DNA of 64,000 nucleotides, taken from positions 434,001-498,000 of the forward strand of contig CAWIZY010000004.1 of NCBI GenBank assembly GCA_963840725.1, in the 5' to 3' direction. This document shows, piece by piece, positions 1 to 9,171 of this stretch; positions within the stretch are counted from its first letter, which is position 1; each line of letters starts with the position of its first letter. Both the position numbers and the translations under genes were made by a program. The notes below the pieces were generated by a model, which saw only the letters and a program-made list of their open reading frames with translations, did not search any database and was not told the DNA's origin. The stretch is from CAVWDU01 sp963840725 (GTDB lineage: Bacteria > Pseudomonadota > Gammaproteobacteria > Pseudomonadales > Halieaceae).

Positions 1-396
1 CCCTGGCACCCGTTCCGTGAAGCGATGAATGAAGAGGAGGCACTGTCTGAGTTATTTCGCGTCGTGCGCAAGGAAATTCGGGATCAAGACTGCAATCGGG
101 CGATACTGGTTGGGCACAACGCTCACTTTGATGCGGGTTTCGTCAATGCCGCGGTCGAACGATGCGGGATCAAACGCAACCCATTCCACCCTTTTTCATT
201 TTTTGACACCGCTACCCTGGCCGGACTGGCTTTCGGGCAGACAGTCCTGGCCAAAGCCTGTGCTGAAGCCGGCATCGCTTTTGACAATGCAGCCGCTCAC
301 TCAGCCGCCTACGACGCCGAGCGCACCGCCGAGCTATTCTGCGACATCGTCAATCGCTGGAAAGAGTGCGGTGGCTGGGCACCCGATTTTCATTAA
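1..396 (+). CDS. rnt: Ribonuclease T (5'-truncated by window edge)
   Basis: This is the C-terminal about 131 residues of RNase T, the DEDD-family 3'-5' exonuclease that trims tRNA and other stable-RNA 3' ends. The frame is open from base 1, so the N-terminus with the first DED residues lies outside the window. Visible family signatures are the VGHNAHFDAGF segment, the KRNPFHPFSFFDT block, GQTVLAKAC, and the AHSAAYDAERTAELF segment with the last catalytic His and Asp. The gene ends in the typical NRWKECGGW tail. It converges with the LON-domain gene. Confidence 0.95.
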   Translation, partial: PWHPFREAMNEEEALSELFRVVRKEIRDQDCNRAILVGHNAHFDAGFVNAAVERCGIKRNPFHPFSFFDTATLAGLAFGQTVLAKACAEAGIAFDNAAAHSAAYDAERTAELFCDIVNRWKECGGWAPDFH

Positions 397-400
397 TCAA

Positions 401-491
401 GGGCACCTCTGAACAATGCCAATCGTGCTCAGCGGAGCTCTGAAGCGTCCAGAGCCCGCCCTGCGGGGCTTGCAATTATTCAGAAGCGCCC
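401..491. repeat. Inverted-repeat intergenic element, copy 1
   Basis: The segment begins GGGCACCTCTGAACAAT five bases after the rnt stop. It ends with ATTATTCAGAAGCGCCC, an imperfect reverse complement of its start. A second, tighter copy lies at 10908-10959 after gluQ. The interior here is longer, about 50 bp, and contains its own GC-rich hairpin around 458-470. It could act as a bidirectional terminator between the convergent genes or be a REP/MITE-like element. Confidence 0.6.
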
Positions 492-495
492 AATC

Positions 496-1086
496 TCAGG
501 CGCTGATCTGGTTCAAGATAATATCGAGTTCCTTCATCAGCGACTCCAGGCTGTCCGTACCCAGCAATTCGTACTTCAGAGACTCCTCCAATGGCAGCAG
601 CTGGGCCAACCAGTAGGCCACCTGCCAAGCATCGTTGTAGTCAATAGTCAGCCCCATGCGTTGTACATGTGGATGAATCTCCAGTCCTCGCAAAACATCT
701 TCCAATGAACGCCAGGCGGGCTGCATGGGCTGCGGCTGTGGTGCATCCGTGAGCTCGACCTCACCGACATTCAGACCATCGGGGCGTCGCTTTGTATCGA
801 GCAGTTCGAAGGTCTCACAGCCCTGGACAGTGATGCCCAGCAAACCGTTGGGCAGCTGATCCCAATCCACTATCCGCGCGACTGTTCCGTAATCGCCCAA
901 CTCAGGCTCGGATTGGCCAGGCTGCGACAATTCGCCGCCTCTGCGTAACAGGACAATGCCGAAACCCCGATCAGCTTTCAGGCTGTCGCGGACCAGATCG
1001 ATGTAGCGCTGCTCAAAAATTTGCAGCGGGAGTCTACCGTGCGGAAATAGCACGGTAGACAAAGGAAACAAGGGCAGTTCAATCAT
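496..1086 (-). CDS. LON peptidase substrate-binding-domain protein
   Basis: A protein of about 196 residues consisting only of the Lon N-terminal (substrate-binding, PUA-like) domain, without the AAA+ and protease parts. The start reads MIELPLFPLSTVLFPHG, followed by LQIFEQRYIDLV and a conserved FGIVLL segment, typical of the COG2802 stand-alone family. ATG at 1086 is preferred over two upstream in-frame TTG codons because the family begins at IELPLFPL. It follows the Cys-cluster gene closely on the same strand, so co-transcription is likely. The molecular role of this family is not established. Confidence 0.88.
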   Translation of the reverse strand: MIELPLFPLSTVLFPHGRLPLQIFEQRYIDLVRDSLKADRGFGIVLLRRGGELSQPGQSEPELGDYGTVARIVDWDQLPNGLLGITVQGCETFELLDTKRRPDGLNVGEVELTDAPQPQPMQPAWRSLEDVLRGLEIHPHVQRMGLTIDYNDAWQVAYWLAQLLPLEESLKYELLGTDSLESLMKELDIILNQISA

Positions 1087-1092
1087 CAACAA

Positions 1093-1350
1093 TTATCCAG
1101 CAAGAGTCAGGATCTCAAGGTACCGCAAATTGGTCTGTGCCTGCTCACGCGTGCTGCCGCAAATCGTCGGCTCAGCCGCAAACGCGACACAACAGGCCGG
1201 TCGCCGGGAATCATCGAACAGACTGCAGCGAAGATCCTCCATGAGGTGCACGCAGACAAGCCCTGCGGGCTTACCATCGGGCATACCGAAAAACCCGCTA
1301 GCGATCGAAATCTCACTGCAACAGGCGCCACAGCCTGGCCGGCACTGCAT
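1093..1350 (-). CDS. YkgJ/UPF0153-family cysteine-cluster protein
   Basis: A small protein of 85 residues with an N-terminal CRPGCGACC motif and further cysteines around VCVHL, RCSLF, ACC and TICG. This pattern is typical of the YkgJ-like putative Zn/Fe-binding CxxxCxxCC family. The ATG lies one base after the TGA of the RND gene upstream, so it is probably translationally coupled to it. The specific function is unknown. Confidence 0.85.
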   Translation of the reverse strand: MQCRPGCGACCSEISIASGFFGMPDGKPAGLVCVHLMEDLRCSLFDDSRRPACCVAFAAEPTICGSTREQAQTNLRYLEILTLAG

Positions 1351-1351
1351 C

Positions 1352-3964
1352 TCAAGGTGCCTCCGGGCCCAGCGGTTTGAACAATATTATCAGCCTCGGC
1401 AATAGCAGCAAGGCACCCAGTACCGCGGCCAACATGGCCAGCACGGTGAGCGTGCCGAAGTAGACGCTGGGCTTGAAGTTGGACAAGGTCAGCGTGGAAA
1501 ACCCCACGACCACTGTCAAACTGGTGTAATAGAGTGCGCGGCCGATACTGCCGTGACAGCGGTACATGGTCGCCAGATAGTCTCTGTCGATCGGAAATTC
1601 TCGCTTGAACCGGTGCACGTAATGGATACAGTTATCGACCCCTATACCCAGCACAATCGCAGCGATCGTTATCGTCATGATATCGAGGGGGATGCCTGCA
1701 ATGCCCATCACGCCAAGCACAAGCCCCGCGGCCAGCATATTGGGTGCCAGAGCAATCAAGGCCAGTGAGAGCGACCGGAACAACAATAGAAACATCACCA
1801 GTATCGCCATAAACACCACCCCGATGGTCAGGATCTGAGACCGAAAGAGGCTTTGCAGCACATTGTTATACAGCACTAACATGCCAGTAAAGTGCAGTTG
1901 ATCAGGGGCTACACCCAATTCATCGATCAGGTGCTGCTGCAGCTCAACCAGAAATACATTGCGGCGCAGATCACGGCTTGTTTCCTTGACCCTGATGGTA
2001 ACGCGAGCCTGATCCGCGTCTGCTGAAAAGTACGGGTCAACCATCATCGCCTTTATAGACGGCGGCAGGTTGCGCTGCACCAGGGCCAGTTCCACGCCGC
2101 CAATGTCGGCACCCAGCAGGTCCTTTACTACGGAAAAAGTGGTCGATAACGACAATACCTTCCCCGTCTCCGGCAGGGAATCGACGTAGGCATGGATCGC
2201 ATCCAGCTCCCGCATGCCCTCCAGACTGAACCAGTAACTGGGCTTGAATTCGGCGGCATCTCCGGCAAAGTCATCGAACCCGGCATCGACATCATCCGCC
2301 CATTCGTCATCGAGCAGCAGTTCCGGGTCTGCATTGTCGGCGGCTTCGAAACCCTGGCTCTCCTCGGCAAACGGATCGTCGTCTGCGACGGGTTCCAGTG
2401 AACTGGAGGCAGTACCCGTGGAAAGGCCCGGGAGCGGCTGTTGCTCGTCCGGGGCATCGAGAATAATATCCAATGGAATGGTGCCACCCAGCTTTGCGTC
2501 AAGCAGCTCCATACCCTGATAGATTTCGGTGGACTCTTTGAAGTAGTCGATAAACCGATTTTCCACTTCCAGCCTCGAAATACCGAACAACACTCCCGCC
2601 AGTAGCACCGCACTGGCAATCAGTATGGCGGTACCAAAACGGTCCGCAATAGCGGCGAATTTCTGGGTCAGGGGTATGTCTTCGCTGTGAGCCGGCGGCC
2701 CGACTGCCCCCGGCCATACCAGCATCAGACAGGGAACCAGCAGGAACACCATACTTACAGCGACAGTAATACCAACGGTCATCATCCAACCAAAGTCAAT
2801 GACCGGCTGAATCCCTGAGACAACCAGTGAAACAAATGCAACGATGGTGGTAATGGCCGTGTAGACACAGGGCACTGCCATTAGTCTCACCGTGTCGCTC
2901 ACCCGCTGATCCAGCGAACCCTCGGGACTCGCCAGGTGCAGCTCCCGATAGCGGACGATGAGGTGAATATTGAGCGCCAGGGTGATAATCAACAGCACGG
3001 CAACGAAGTTCGATGAAATAACCGTCATTCGCCAGTCCAGCGCCCCGAGCAGCCCCAGCATCACAATCAAGGTAGCGCTGCAGCTCAGCAGCGGAATCAC
3101 CACCCAGCGCAAACGGCGGAAAATGATCGCCATCACGACCATCATCAAACCCATAATGGCACTGCCGAAGAGCACCAGGTCACTGCGCACAAAACCCACC
3201 ATATCGGCAGCGATCATCGGCACACCACCGACAAACAGATCGGCGTACTCGCCATACCCGGCGGCAATTTCGCGCACTTGTTCTACCAACCGACCGTGCT
3301 TCTCCAGCGCCCTGGAAGTATGTTGTTTGTACGCCCGCTCTACTTGCTCGAGCTCAGTTCGCTGGACCGGCGTCAAGCCACTGTCCGCCCGGGTTCTGCG
3401 CAACGCCTCACGCTGGCCTAACAAACTATCGTGCACATCATCACGCTGCAGATTGATCTGCACCGCACTGACATCACCGTCCCGGCTCGCGAGCAAGTCC
3501 GCATAGATAGGACTGGTGGTCAGCTCCCGCAGCGCCATCGTTTTATCGATACCCGGCTGGGAAAGCGTGGGCAGTGGATCGCCGGAGGTGATATCGGTCA
3601 ACTTGACCGGCGGGCTCTCCAGCAGCGGAACATCGAGCACGGTTACTACCGAGGCAACGCCATCCAGCGCTCGCAGTTCATCAGCCATCGATTTGAGTGG
3701 CTTCAGTGAATCATCGTCCAGCAGGCCCGCGTGCGGTTGCCAGGTGATCAGCAAAAACTCCTCGGCGCTGTATTCACTGCCAATTTCGCGAAAGTAATCC
3801 AGCGCCGGATCACCCTGCAGCATCAGCGAGTCCGCCGAGGCATCAAGCTTGATCTTGCCCAGTTGGGTTGCGAAACCCGCCACCAGCAACAAAATCAAGA
3901 CAATGCAATGCCATGGACGCGCAAGAATCAGCCGATCATAGGCTGCGAGCAAGGGATGAGCCAT
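1352..3964 (-). CDS. RND/MMPL-family exporter
   Basis: An inner-membrane protein of 870 residues with two RND half-repeats. Each has one transmembrane helix, a large periplasmic loop and a five-helix bundle (about residues 18-36 and 265-430, then about 440-465 and 690-860). It belongs to the MMPL/SSD-type predicted exporters (COG1033), which move lipids or hydrophobic compounds. The second periplasmic loop carries an unusual acidic insertion, about residues 498-575, very rich in Asp and Glu. The ATG overlaps the mpl stop (TAATG), so it belongs to the mpl transcription unit. The substrate cannot be inferred from sequence. Confidence 0.88.
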   Translation of the reverse strand: MAHPLLAAYDRLILARPWHCIVLILLLVAGFATQLGKIKLDASADSLMLQGDPALDYFREIGSEYSAEEFLLITWQPHAGLLDDDSLKPLKSMADELRALDGVASVVTVLDVPLLESPPVKLTDITSGDPLPTLSQPGIDKTMALRELTTSPIYADLLASRDGDVSAVQINLQRDDVHDSLLGQREALRRTRADSGLTPVQRTELEQVERAYKQHTSRALEKHGRLVEQVREIAAGYGEYADLFVGGVPMIAADMVGFVRSDLVLFGSAIMGLMMVVMAIIFRRLRWVVIPLLSCSATLIVMLGLLGALDWRMTVISSNFVAVLLIITLALNIHLIVRYRELHLASPEGSLDQRVSDTVRLMAVPCVYTAITTIVAFVSLVVSGIQPVIDFGWMMTVGITVAVSMVFLLVPCLMLVWPGAVGPPAHSEDIPLTQKFAAIADRFGTAILIASAVLLAGVLFGISRLEVENRFIDYFKESTEIYQGMELLDAKLGGTIPLDIILDAPDEQQPLPGLSTGTASSSLEPVADDDPFAEESQGFEAADNADPELLLDDEWADDVDAGFDDFAGDAAEFKPSYWFSLEGMRELDAIHAYVDSLPETGKVLSLSTTFSVVKDLLGADIGGVELALVQRNLPPSIKAMMVDPYFSADADQARVTIRVKETSRDLRRNVFLVELQQHLIDELGVAPDQLHFTGMLVLYNNVLQSLFRSQILTIGVVFMAILVMFLLLFRSLSLALIALAPNMLAAGLVLGVMGIAGIPLDIMTITIAAIVLGIGVDNCIHYVHRFKREFPIDRDYLATMYRCHGSIGRALYYTSLTVVVGFSTLTLSNFKPSVYFGTLTVLAMLAAVLGALLLLPRLIILFKPLGPEAP

Positions 3965-5334
3965 TAGTGCTCCAGTTGGTTAAGCAGTTTCTGGTGGACA
4001 CCACCAAAACCGCCGTTACTCATGATAACAACCCGATCGCCACTGCGGCTGTCAGATGCCACACGCTGCACCATGGTATCGAGATCGCCGAAAGCAGCGG
4101 CCGGGACGGGACTGCGCTTGACCAATTCATCCAACGACCAATCCATGCCGGGCGGCTGATACCAGTATACGTAGTCGGCATCGGCGGTCACCGTCGCCAG
4201 GTGATCGCGGTGTTCTCCCATGCGCATGGTATTCGAACGCGGCTCGATTAATGCCAGTACCCGTCCATCCCGGCTCCGCGCCCTCAAACCCTGCAGCGTG
4301 GTGGCAATGGCCGTTGGATGATGAGCAAAGTCATCATACACCTCCACGCCAGCCACACAGCCCAACAGCTCCAGGCGACGCTTAACTCCAGTAAATGCAG
4401 CCAGTGCCTCAGCCGCCAGTGCTGGACTCACCCCCACATGCCGGGCCGCCGCCATGGCGGCGAGGGCGTTTGCTACGTTGTGGCTCCCGCAATATGACCA
4501 CTCTATTGCCACCGGCGAACCCCCCGGTGGGTGAATTTCGAAGGCTGAGCCATCAGCTGCCAGCAACCGGGCGCGCCAATTGGCGTCGGAGTCCAGGCCC
4601 AGCTTGAATGACTCACGGGCACTCCAGCAACCCATCGCCAGCACCTGATCAACCGCCGCGCTCCCGGCAGCGTGCACCACCAGACCGTCCCCGGGCACGC
4701 AGCGCAAGAGATGGTGGAACTGACGTTGTATCATTGCCAGGTCATCGAAAATATCCGCGTGGTCAAATTCCAGATTATTTATCGTGACGGTACGTGGACG
4801 GTAATGGACAAACTTGGAACGTTTGTCAAAAAACGCCGTGTCGTATTCATCGGCCTCAACCACGAAAAAGGGACTCTCCCCGAGACGCGCCGACACACCA
4901 AAGTTAGCTGGAACTCCCCCAATCAGAAACCCTGGCTTCATTGCGCTGCATTCAAGTATCCAGGCGAGCATGCTGGCGGTAGTGGTTTTCCCATGAGTTC
5001 CCGAAACTGCCAGCACCCATTTGTCCGCCAACAGCTTGTCGGCCAGCCACTGCGGTCCCGAGGTATAGGCCAGGCCCGCATTCAGCATGTATTCCACCGC
5101 GGCGTTACCGCGGGTCATGGCATTGCCTACGACCACGCAGTCCGGTGCCGGCTGCAGGTGTTCTGGCTGATAACCTTCCTCCAGACCAATACCCGCTGCA
5201 CGCAGCTGAGTGCTCATCGGGGGATAAACATTGGCATCGGAGCCCGTGACCCGGTACCCGAGGTCCCTGGCCAACAGCGCCAGACCGCCCATGAAGGTCC
5301 CACAGATACCCAAAATGTGAATATGCGCGCTCAA
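3964..5334 (-). CDS. mpl: UDP-N-acetylmuramate:L-alanyl-gamma-D-glutamyl-meso-diaminopimelate ligase
   Basis: Mpl recycles murein: it ligates the tripeptide L-Ala-D-Glu-meso-DAP released from peptidoglycan onto UDP-MurNAc, using ATP in the cytoplasm. The N-terminus IHILGICGTFMGGLALLA is diagnostic of Mpl. The Mur-ligase P-loop GTHGKTT lies near residue 113, followed by EADEYDTAFFDKRSKF and the NNLEFDHADIF metal/substrate block. I chose the TTG start at 5334. It has a GGGAGGAG ribosome-binding site just upstream and gives 456 aa, close to the E. coli length. In-frame ATG 5364 and GTG 5394 would add non-conserved residues. Confidence 0.95.
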   Translation of the reverse strand: MSAHIHILGICGTFMGGLALLARDLGYRVTGSDANVYPPMSTQLRAAGIGLEEGYQPEHLQPAPDCVVVGNAMTRGNAAVEYMLNAGLAYTSGPQWLADKLLADKWVLAVSGTHGKTTTASMLAWILECSAMKPGFLIGGVPANFGVSARLGESPFFVVEADEYDTAFFDKRSKFVHYRPRTVTINNLEFDHADIFDDLAMIQRQFHHLLRCVPGDGLVVHAAGSAAVDQVLAMGCWSARESFKLGLDSDANWRARLLAADGSAFEIHPPGGSPVAIEWSYCGSHNVANALAAMAAARHVGVSPALAAEALAAFTGVKRRLELLGCVAGVEVYDDFAHHPTAIATTLQGLRARSRDGRVLALIEPRSNTMRMGEHRDHLATVTADADYVYWYQPPGMDWSLDELVKRSPVPAAAFGDLDTMVQRVASDSRSGDRVVIMSNGGFGGVHQKLLNQLEH

Positions 5335-5545
5335 AAAAACTCCTCCCAAAATGCGGCCGCACATGGTATCACGGGGGTATTGGGCCGCTATCACTGCGGT
5401 CGGTAATACTGCGCACTACAGTCCACAACATCCCGCGATTGACGTATCATGTAAGCACCGTCAAACGTCGCCTACCGCCTGAACAAAGCAATTGACCAAA
5501 GCAATTGACCAAGGCGCTGGCAGTCCCAACAACGGAAACTTCGCT

Positions 5546-6808
5546 ATGCCCAAAAAGAACGTCTTTTATGCCCAGTCAGGTGGAGTGACTGCCGTCATCA
5601 ACGCATCCGCCTGTGGCGTTATCGAGGCCGCGCGTCTGCGGCGTTCCGAAATTGGCAAAGTCTACGCCGGACGCAACGGCATCATCGGCGCCCTGCGCGA
5701 GGACCTTATCGACACCAGCAAAGACAGCGCCAGGTCAATCCGGGCACTGCTCAAGACACCCGCCGGCGCCTTCGGTTCCTGTCGGCATAAATTGAAGAGC
5801 CTGACCGACAACCGCGCGGAATACGAGCGCCTCATCGAGGTTTTCAAAGCCCATAATATTGGCTACTTCTTTTACAACGGAGGCGGCGACTCCGCGGATA
5901 CCTGCCTCAAGGTCTCGCAGTTGAGCGAGTCGATGGGCTATCCACTGCAAGCGATCCATATCCCCAAAACCATCGATAATGACCTGCCCTTGACAGACAA
6001 CTCCCCCGGCTTCGGTTCGGTGGCAAAATACGTGGCCGTGTCGACCCGGGAGGCCGCTCTTGATGTCGCCTCCATGTGCGAGACGTCCACCAAGGTATTC
6101 ATTCTCGAAGTTATGGGCCGCCATGCGGGCTGGATCGCTGCTGCGGCTGGTCTTGCTGCAGAGCAAGAAGGCGACGCCCCGCATATCATTCTGTTCCCGG
6201 AAATTGTCTTTAACCGGGAGAAGTTCCTCGCTCGCGTGAAGCGCACGGTGAAGCGCTACGGCTACTGTGTCATCGTCGCCTCCGAGGGAACCCGCTACAA
6301 AGATGGCAGCTTTCTGGCTCAATCGGAGTTAACAGATGCCTTTGGCCACAGCCAACTGGGTGGACTGGCACCAACCCTGGCCGCAATGGTGAAGGACGCC
6401 ACCGGCTTCAAATACCACTGGGCGGTAGCGGATTACCTGCAGCGATCGGCACGACACATTGCTTCGCAAACCGATGTAGACCAGGCCTACGCTTTGGGCC
6501 AGTCTGCAGTTGAATTTGCCCTGCAGGGCAAAAATGCGGTCATGCCGTGCATTGTTCGCAGTACCGGCAAGCGTTACCGCTGGTCTATCGGCGAAGCGCC
6601 CCTTGAAAAGGTGGCCAATCGCGAAAAAATGATGCCCCGCAACTATATCACCAGAGACGGGTTCGGGATCACTCCGGCCGCGCGCGAGTATCTGGAACCA
6701 CTGATCGCCGGGGAGGCCTACCCGGACTACCGGCGCGGCTTGCCACAGTACGTACAATTAAAAAATGTCCCGGTGCCCAGGAAGCTGAAAACGCGCTTCA
6801 AAATCTAG
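5546..6808 (+). CDS. Pyrophosphate-dependent 6-phosphofructokinase
   Basis: A 420-residue phosphofructokinase that phosphorylates fructose-6-phosphate, most likely with PPi as donor, reversibly. The nucleotide/PPi site reads GGGDS (about 111-115), with Asp where ATP enzymes have the second Gly of GGDGS. The catalytic loop is PKTIDND (about 141-147), with Lys where ATP enzymes have Gly; both substitutions are the known PPi signature. MGRHAGW follows near 190. ATG 5546 is chosen; a TTG 54 bases upstream would add a non-conserved tail. It is divergent from mpl. The next gene in the same direction is inorganic pyrophosphatase, so two PPi-handling enzymes are adjacent. Confidence 0.92.
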   Translation: MPKKNVFYAQSGGVTAVINASACGVIEAARLRRSEIGKVYAGRNGIIGALREDLIDTSKDSARSIRALLKTPAGAFGSCRHKLKSLTDNRAEYERLIEVFKAHNIGYFFYNGGGDSADTCLKVSQLSESMGYPLQAIHIPKTIDNDLPLTDNSPGFGSVAKYVAVSTREAALDVASMCETSTKVFILEVMGRHAGWIAAAAGLAAEQEGDAPHIILFPEIVFNREKFLARVKRTVKRYGYCVIVASEGTRYKDGSFLAQSELTDAFGHSQLGGLAPTLAAMVKDATGFKYHWAVADYLQRSARHIASQTDVDQAYALGQSAVEFALQGKNAVMPCIVRSTGKRYRWSIGEAPLEKVANREKMMPRNYITRDGFGITPAAREYLEPLIAGEAYPDYRRGLPQYVQLKNVPVPRKLKTRFKI

Positions 6809-6863
6809 GGCACCTCCCACCTTTCACCGGGTCGCACTCCATGTCCCGGTGCACACGACCCGA

Positions 6864-6881
6864 GTGAGGCCTGCGCCTCAC
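6864..6881. terminator. Hairpin downstream of the phosphofructokinase
   Basis: A perfect 7-bp stem, GTGAGGC / GCCTCAC, with a CTGC loop, lies 55 bases after the phosphofructokinase stop. It is preceded by a second short stem, ACCGGG / CCCGGT (about 6819-6850). No U-run follows, so it may be a structural or Rho-type end rather than a classical intrinsic terminator. Confidence 0.4.
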
Positions 6882-6898
6882 GCACACGGTTCGGTATC

Positions 6899-6935
6899 CA
6901 CTGCGCCAGTTGCACTGCGCCAGTTGCACTGCGCC
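6899..6935. repeat. 14-bp tandem repeat, about 2.6 units
   Basis: The unit CACTGCGCCAGTTG is repeated head to tail with no mismatches in the intergenic region between the phosphofructokinase and pyrophosphatase genes. No gene function is visible in the rest of this 247-bp gap apart from the hairpins upstream. Confidence 0.85.
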
Positions 6936-7055
6936 ATCCCTCACAGCTGAACTCAGCTGAGGCAAGCCGCCGGGATTGCGAGATTAGGCGGGATTTTCTG
7001 GTTCAATATCTGTACAATCACGCTCTATTTTTTCAGTCGAGCAGAGGCACAGGCC

Positions 7056-7700
7056 ATGTATAGCAATCGAGATTTTAATCGCTGGCGACGTCATCCCTGG
7101 CACGGTCTGCGCTCCCGCGCTGACAGCGCCGATGAGCGCAGTGATGTGGTTCAGGTTTATATCGAAATGACACCCGATGACGTGGTCAAGTACGAGCTGG
7201 ATAAAAGCTCGGGGTTTCTGATGGTCGACCGTCCGCAGCGCACCACCTCCAGCCCCCCCGCACTTTACGGTTTTATCCCCCGCACCTACTGCGCAGAAGA
7301 AGTCGCTAAACGTTGCCCATCTGTCGAGATCGCAGACGGGGACCCCCTGGATATTTGCGTGTTTTCAGAACGCCACATAACCCGCGCAGACATCATACTC
7401 AAGGCTCGGGTGGTGGGCGGCATCCAGATGATCGACGGTGGCGAGGCCGATGATAAAATCGTGGCAGTGCTCGAAGGCGACAATATCTGGGGCGACGTAA
7501 AGGACATTACCGATCTGCCCAAAATCAAGACCGAGCGGTTACAACACTACTTCTCGACCTACAAGATGATTCCCGGCAAGCACACCGACATCAAAGTCGA
7601 CTTTGTGTACGGGCGCGAGGAGGCTCTGGAAGTCATCGCTGCAGCCGAACAGGATTATCGCGCCCATTTTGGTCATTTGCATGAGCAAGCCAAAGCCTGA
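7056..7700 (+). CDS. ppa: Inorganic pyrophosphatase (family I)
   Basis: A soluble Mg-dependent pyrophosphatase (PPi to 2 Pi) of 214 residues. Family I active-site blocks are visible: YELDKSSGFLMVDR near the N-terminus, LYGFIPRTYC, the DGDPLDICV metal-binding signature, and D-D-K-I with downstream DIKVDF. The N-terminal about 30 residues (Arg/Trp/His-rich) extend beyond the usual E. coli start. The gene follows the PPi-dependent phosphofructokinase, so the two would compete for or balance the same PPi pool. A TACAAT -10-like hexamer occurs at 7013-7018, but no convincing -35 is visible. Confidence 0.93.
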   Translation: MYSNRDFNRWRRHPWHGLRSRADSADERSDVVQVYIEMTPDDVVKYELDKSSGFLMVDRPQRTTSSPPALYGFIPRTYCAEEVAKRCPSVEIADGDPLDICVFSERHITRADIILKARVVGGIQMIDGGEADDKIVAVLEGDNIWGDVKDITDLPKIKTERLQHYFSTYKMIPGKHTDIKVDFVYGREEALEVIAAAEQDYRAHFGHLHEQAKA

Positions 7701-7720
7701 GTCGCCAGTCTCTCTGTACC

Positions 7721-8458
7721 TCACTTCAAGCTGTCGATAGCAAGCGTGGAAGCCGGACACCAGTCCGGCGCGACATCTACGTACCGTGCCAGCAGCTCGG
7801 GCAGGTTGCGCTCGATCTCGTCCCGCAACAACAGACCACCCGCCTCGTCCCAGCAGTTGACCAACAGGGAGGGGGTTATGAGCCGGGCGTATGCACTCGC
7901 CAGTGGCGCGTAACTCAGATGCCAGCGCTCCACTGCAACACCTCCACGGTCGACCTGATAGGGACGATAAAAGCCATGCGACTCACCGGCCGCCATGCGC
8001 AGATCCAACCACCGGTGCAGCGACCCGAACACGCCATCTGGCATGACTTCCGCTGGCGACAGCTGTAGCTGATAGTCTGAGGGCACGGCGGCGGCGTCAT
8101 AGACATCCAGATCTGTGCCCCAGTGATGTCGCGACGTGCCCGGAATGGCCGAGAAGCGCAATAACGCAGCGAGCACTTGGTCGACCGACAAACATTCCAA
8201 ATTTACCGGAGTGCCGTCATCTGCATAGATGACTCGCTCCCCACTCACTTTGCCATTGAAAATCGCGCATTGCCGCGCGAAAGAGCGGAAGCCGCTGGCC
8301 ACGGTCAGTTCGAACCCGGCTTCCCTCGCATCGGACTGCAGGGCCAGGAACGCGCCCGCCACCTCAGCCTGCAGGCGCTGGCCATCGGTCAGGCTAATCA
8401 GGTGCGATTCCGCACGACCGGTCAATTCAGCCGCGGTCAGCGGCCGTGTTACTGGCAT
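7721..8458 (-). CDS. M15-family D-alanyl-D-alanine carboxypeptidase-like protein
   Basis: A 245-residue protein of the VanY/M15B zinc peptidase family that cleaves D-Ala-D-Ala type bonds. The signature SRHHWGTDLDVYD contains the SxHxxGxxxD zinc motif. A later VERWHLSY block carries the catalytic Glu and third zinc His. An ASGFRSFARQ segment matches the conserved SGYRS region. No signal peptide is visible, which is typical of several cytoplasmic or non-classically exported members. The start overlaps the end of sfsA by 10 bp, so the pair is an operon. Confidence 0.85.
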   Translation of the reverse strand: MPVTRPLTAAELTGRAESHLISLTDGQRLQAEVAGAFLALQSDAREAGFELTVASGFRSFARQCAIFNGKVSGERVIYADDGTPVNLECLSVDQVLAALLRFSAIPGTSRHHWGTDLDVYDAAAVPSDYQLQLSPAEVMPDGVFGSLHRWLDLRMAAGESHGFYRPYQVDRGGVAVERWHLSYAPLASAYARLITPSLLVNCWDEAGGLLLRDEIERNLPELLARYVDVAPDWCPASTLAIDSLK

Positions 8459-9171
8459 GTGGCGACCTCCGGTGGATCAACGGTGAAGGGCAGTGAACGC
8501 TCCAGGGCAATGCCGGAGAAATCTATCGCAGCTAGCCAGGCCTGCACTTCGACTCCCGCCGCCACGGCCTCAAGCAAAGCCTCGCGATAGCGTGGGTCAA
8601 TGTCGCCGGCAACGCTCACCCGATCAATACCTCGATGGAATACACAAAAGAGCAGCACGGCACGATCCTGAGCACTGCAGACCGACTGCAGCGCTCGCAG
8701 ATGTTTGCGTCCTCGCTCACTGACAGCATCTGGAAACACGCCCTGCCCACCCTGCAGGCAAAGGGTCACCGACTTCACCTCAATATATACGCGACCGGGT
8801 GGGCCCTCCAGCAACAGGTCGACCCGGCTATCTCCCGCAAATTTGACCTCGCGGCGAATTGACGGCCAGGCCTCGAAACCGGGCACCTTGCCAGCCTCTA
8901 TAGCCTCCCCCACAACCCGGTTTGCGAGCGCAGAGTGAATGCAGGCAAGTCCAGAGGCCGTCTCCACCAACTCCCAGGTGTGGGGATACTTGCGGGTTTT
9001 AACGGCACTGCTGGACAGCCAGACCCGACAGCCCTCCTCGGCACACCCCGTCATCGCTCCTGTATTGGGGCAGTGAACCGTGACTTTGCGGCCATCAACC
9101 AATTCGACATCGGCCAGGAATCGCTTGTAGCGCCTCAGCAGCCGACCCTCTAAAAGCGGGCCCAGGTCCAA
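8449..9171 (-). CDS. sfsA: SfsA family DNA/RNA nuclease (sugar fermentation stimulation protein)
   Basis: A 240-residue SfsA homologue. Conserved blocks are LLRRYKRFLADVELVDG, HCPNTGAMTGC, RKYPHTWELVE, the nuclease-like DLLLEGP...YIEVKSVTL motif (PD-(D/E)xK-like fold) and FPDAVSERGRKHL. It starts at a TTG (9171) with GAGGTGA just upstream; no in-frame ATG is available nearby. SfsA is classically linked to maltose gene expression, and its biochemical role is still unclear. sfsA next to dksA is conserved in gammaproteobacteria; here the two are divergent across a 360-bp gap. Confidence 0.93.
   Translation of the reverse strand: MDLGPLLEGRLLRRYKRFLADVELVDGRKVTVHCPNTGAMTGCAEEGCRVWLSSSAVKTRKYPHTWELVETASGLACIHSALANRVVGEAIEAGKVPGFEAWPSIRREVKFAGDSRVDLLLEGPPGRVYIEVKSVTLCLQGGQGVFPDAVSERGRKHLRALQSVCSAQDRAVLLFCVFHRGIDRVSVAGDIDPRYREALLEAVAAGVEVQAWLAAIDFSGIALERSLPFTVDPPEVATCQ

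Noticed and set aside
6809..6818. GGGCACCTC directly after the phosphofructokinase stop as a third copy of the inverted-repeat element
   Set aside because: Only nine bases match and no reverse-complement right end is present.
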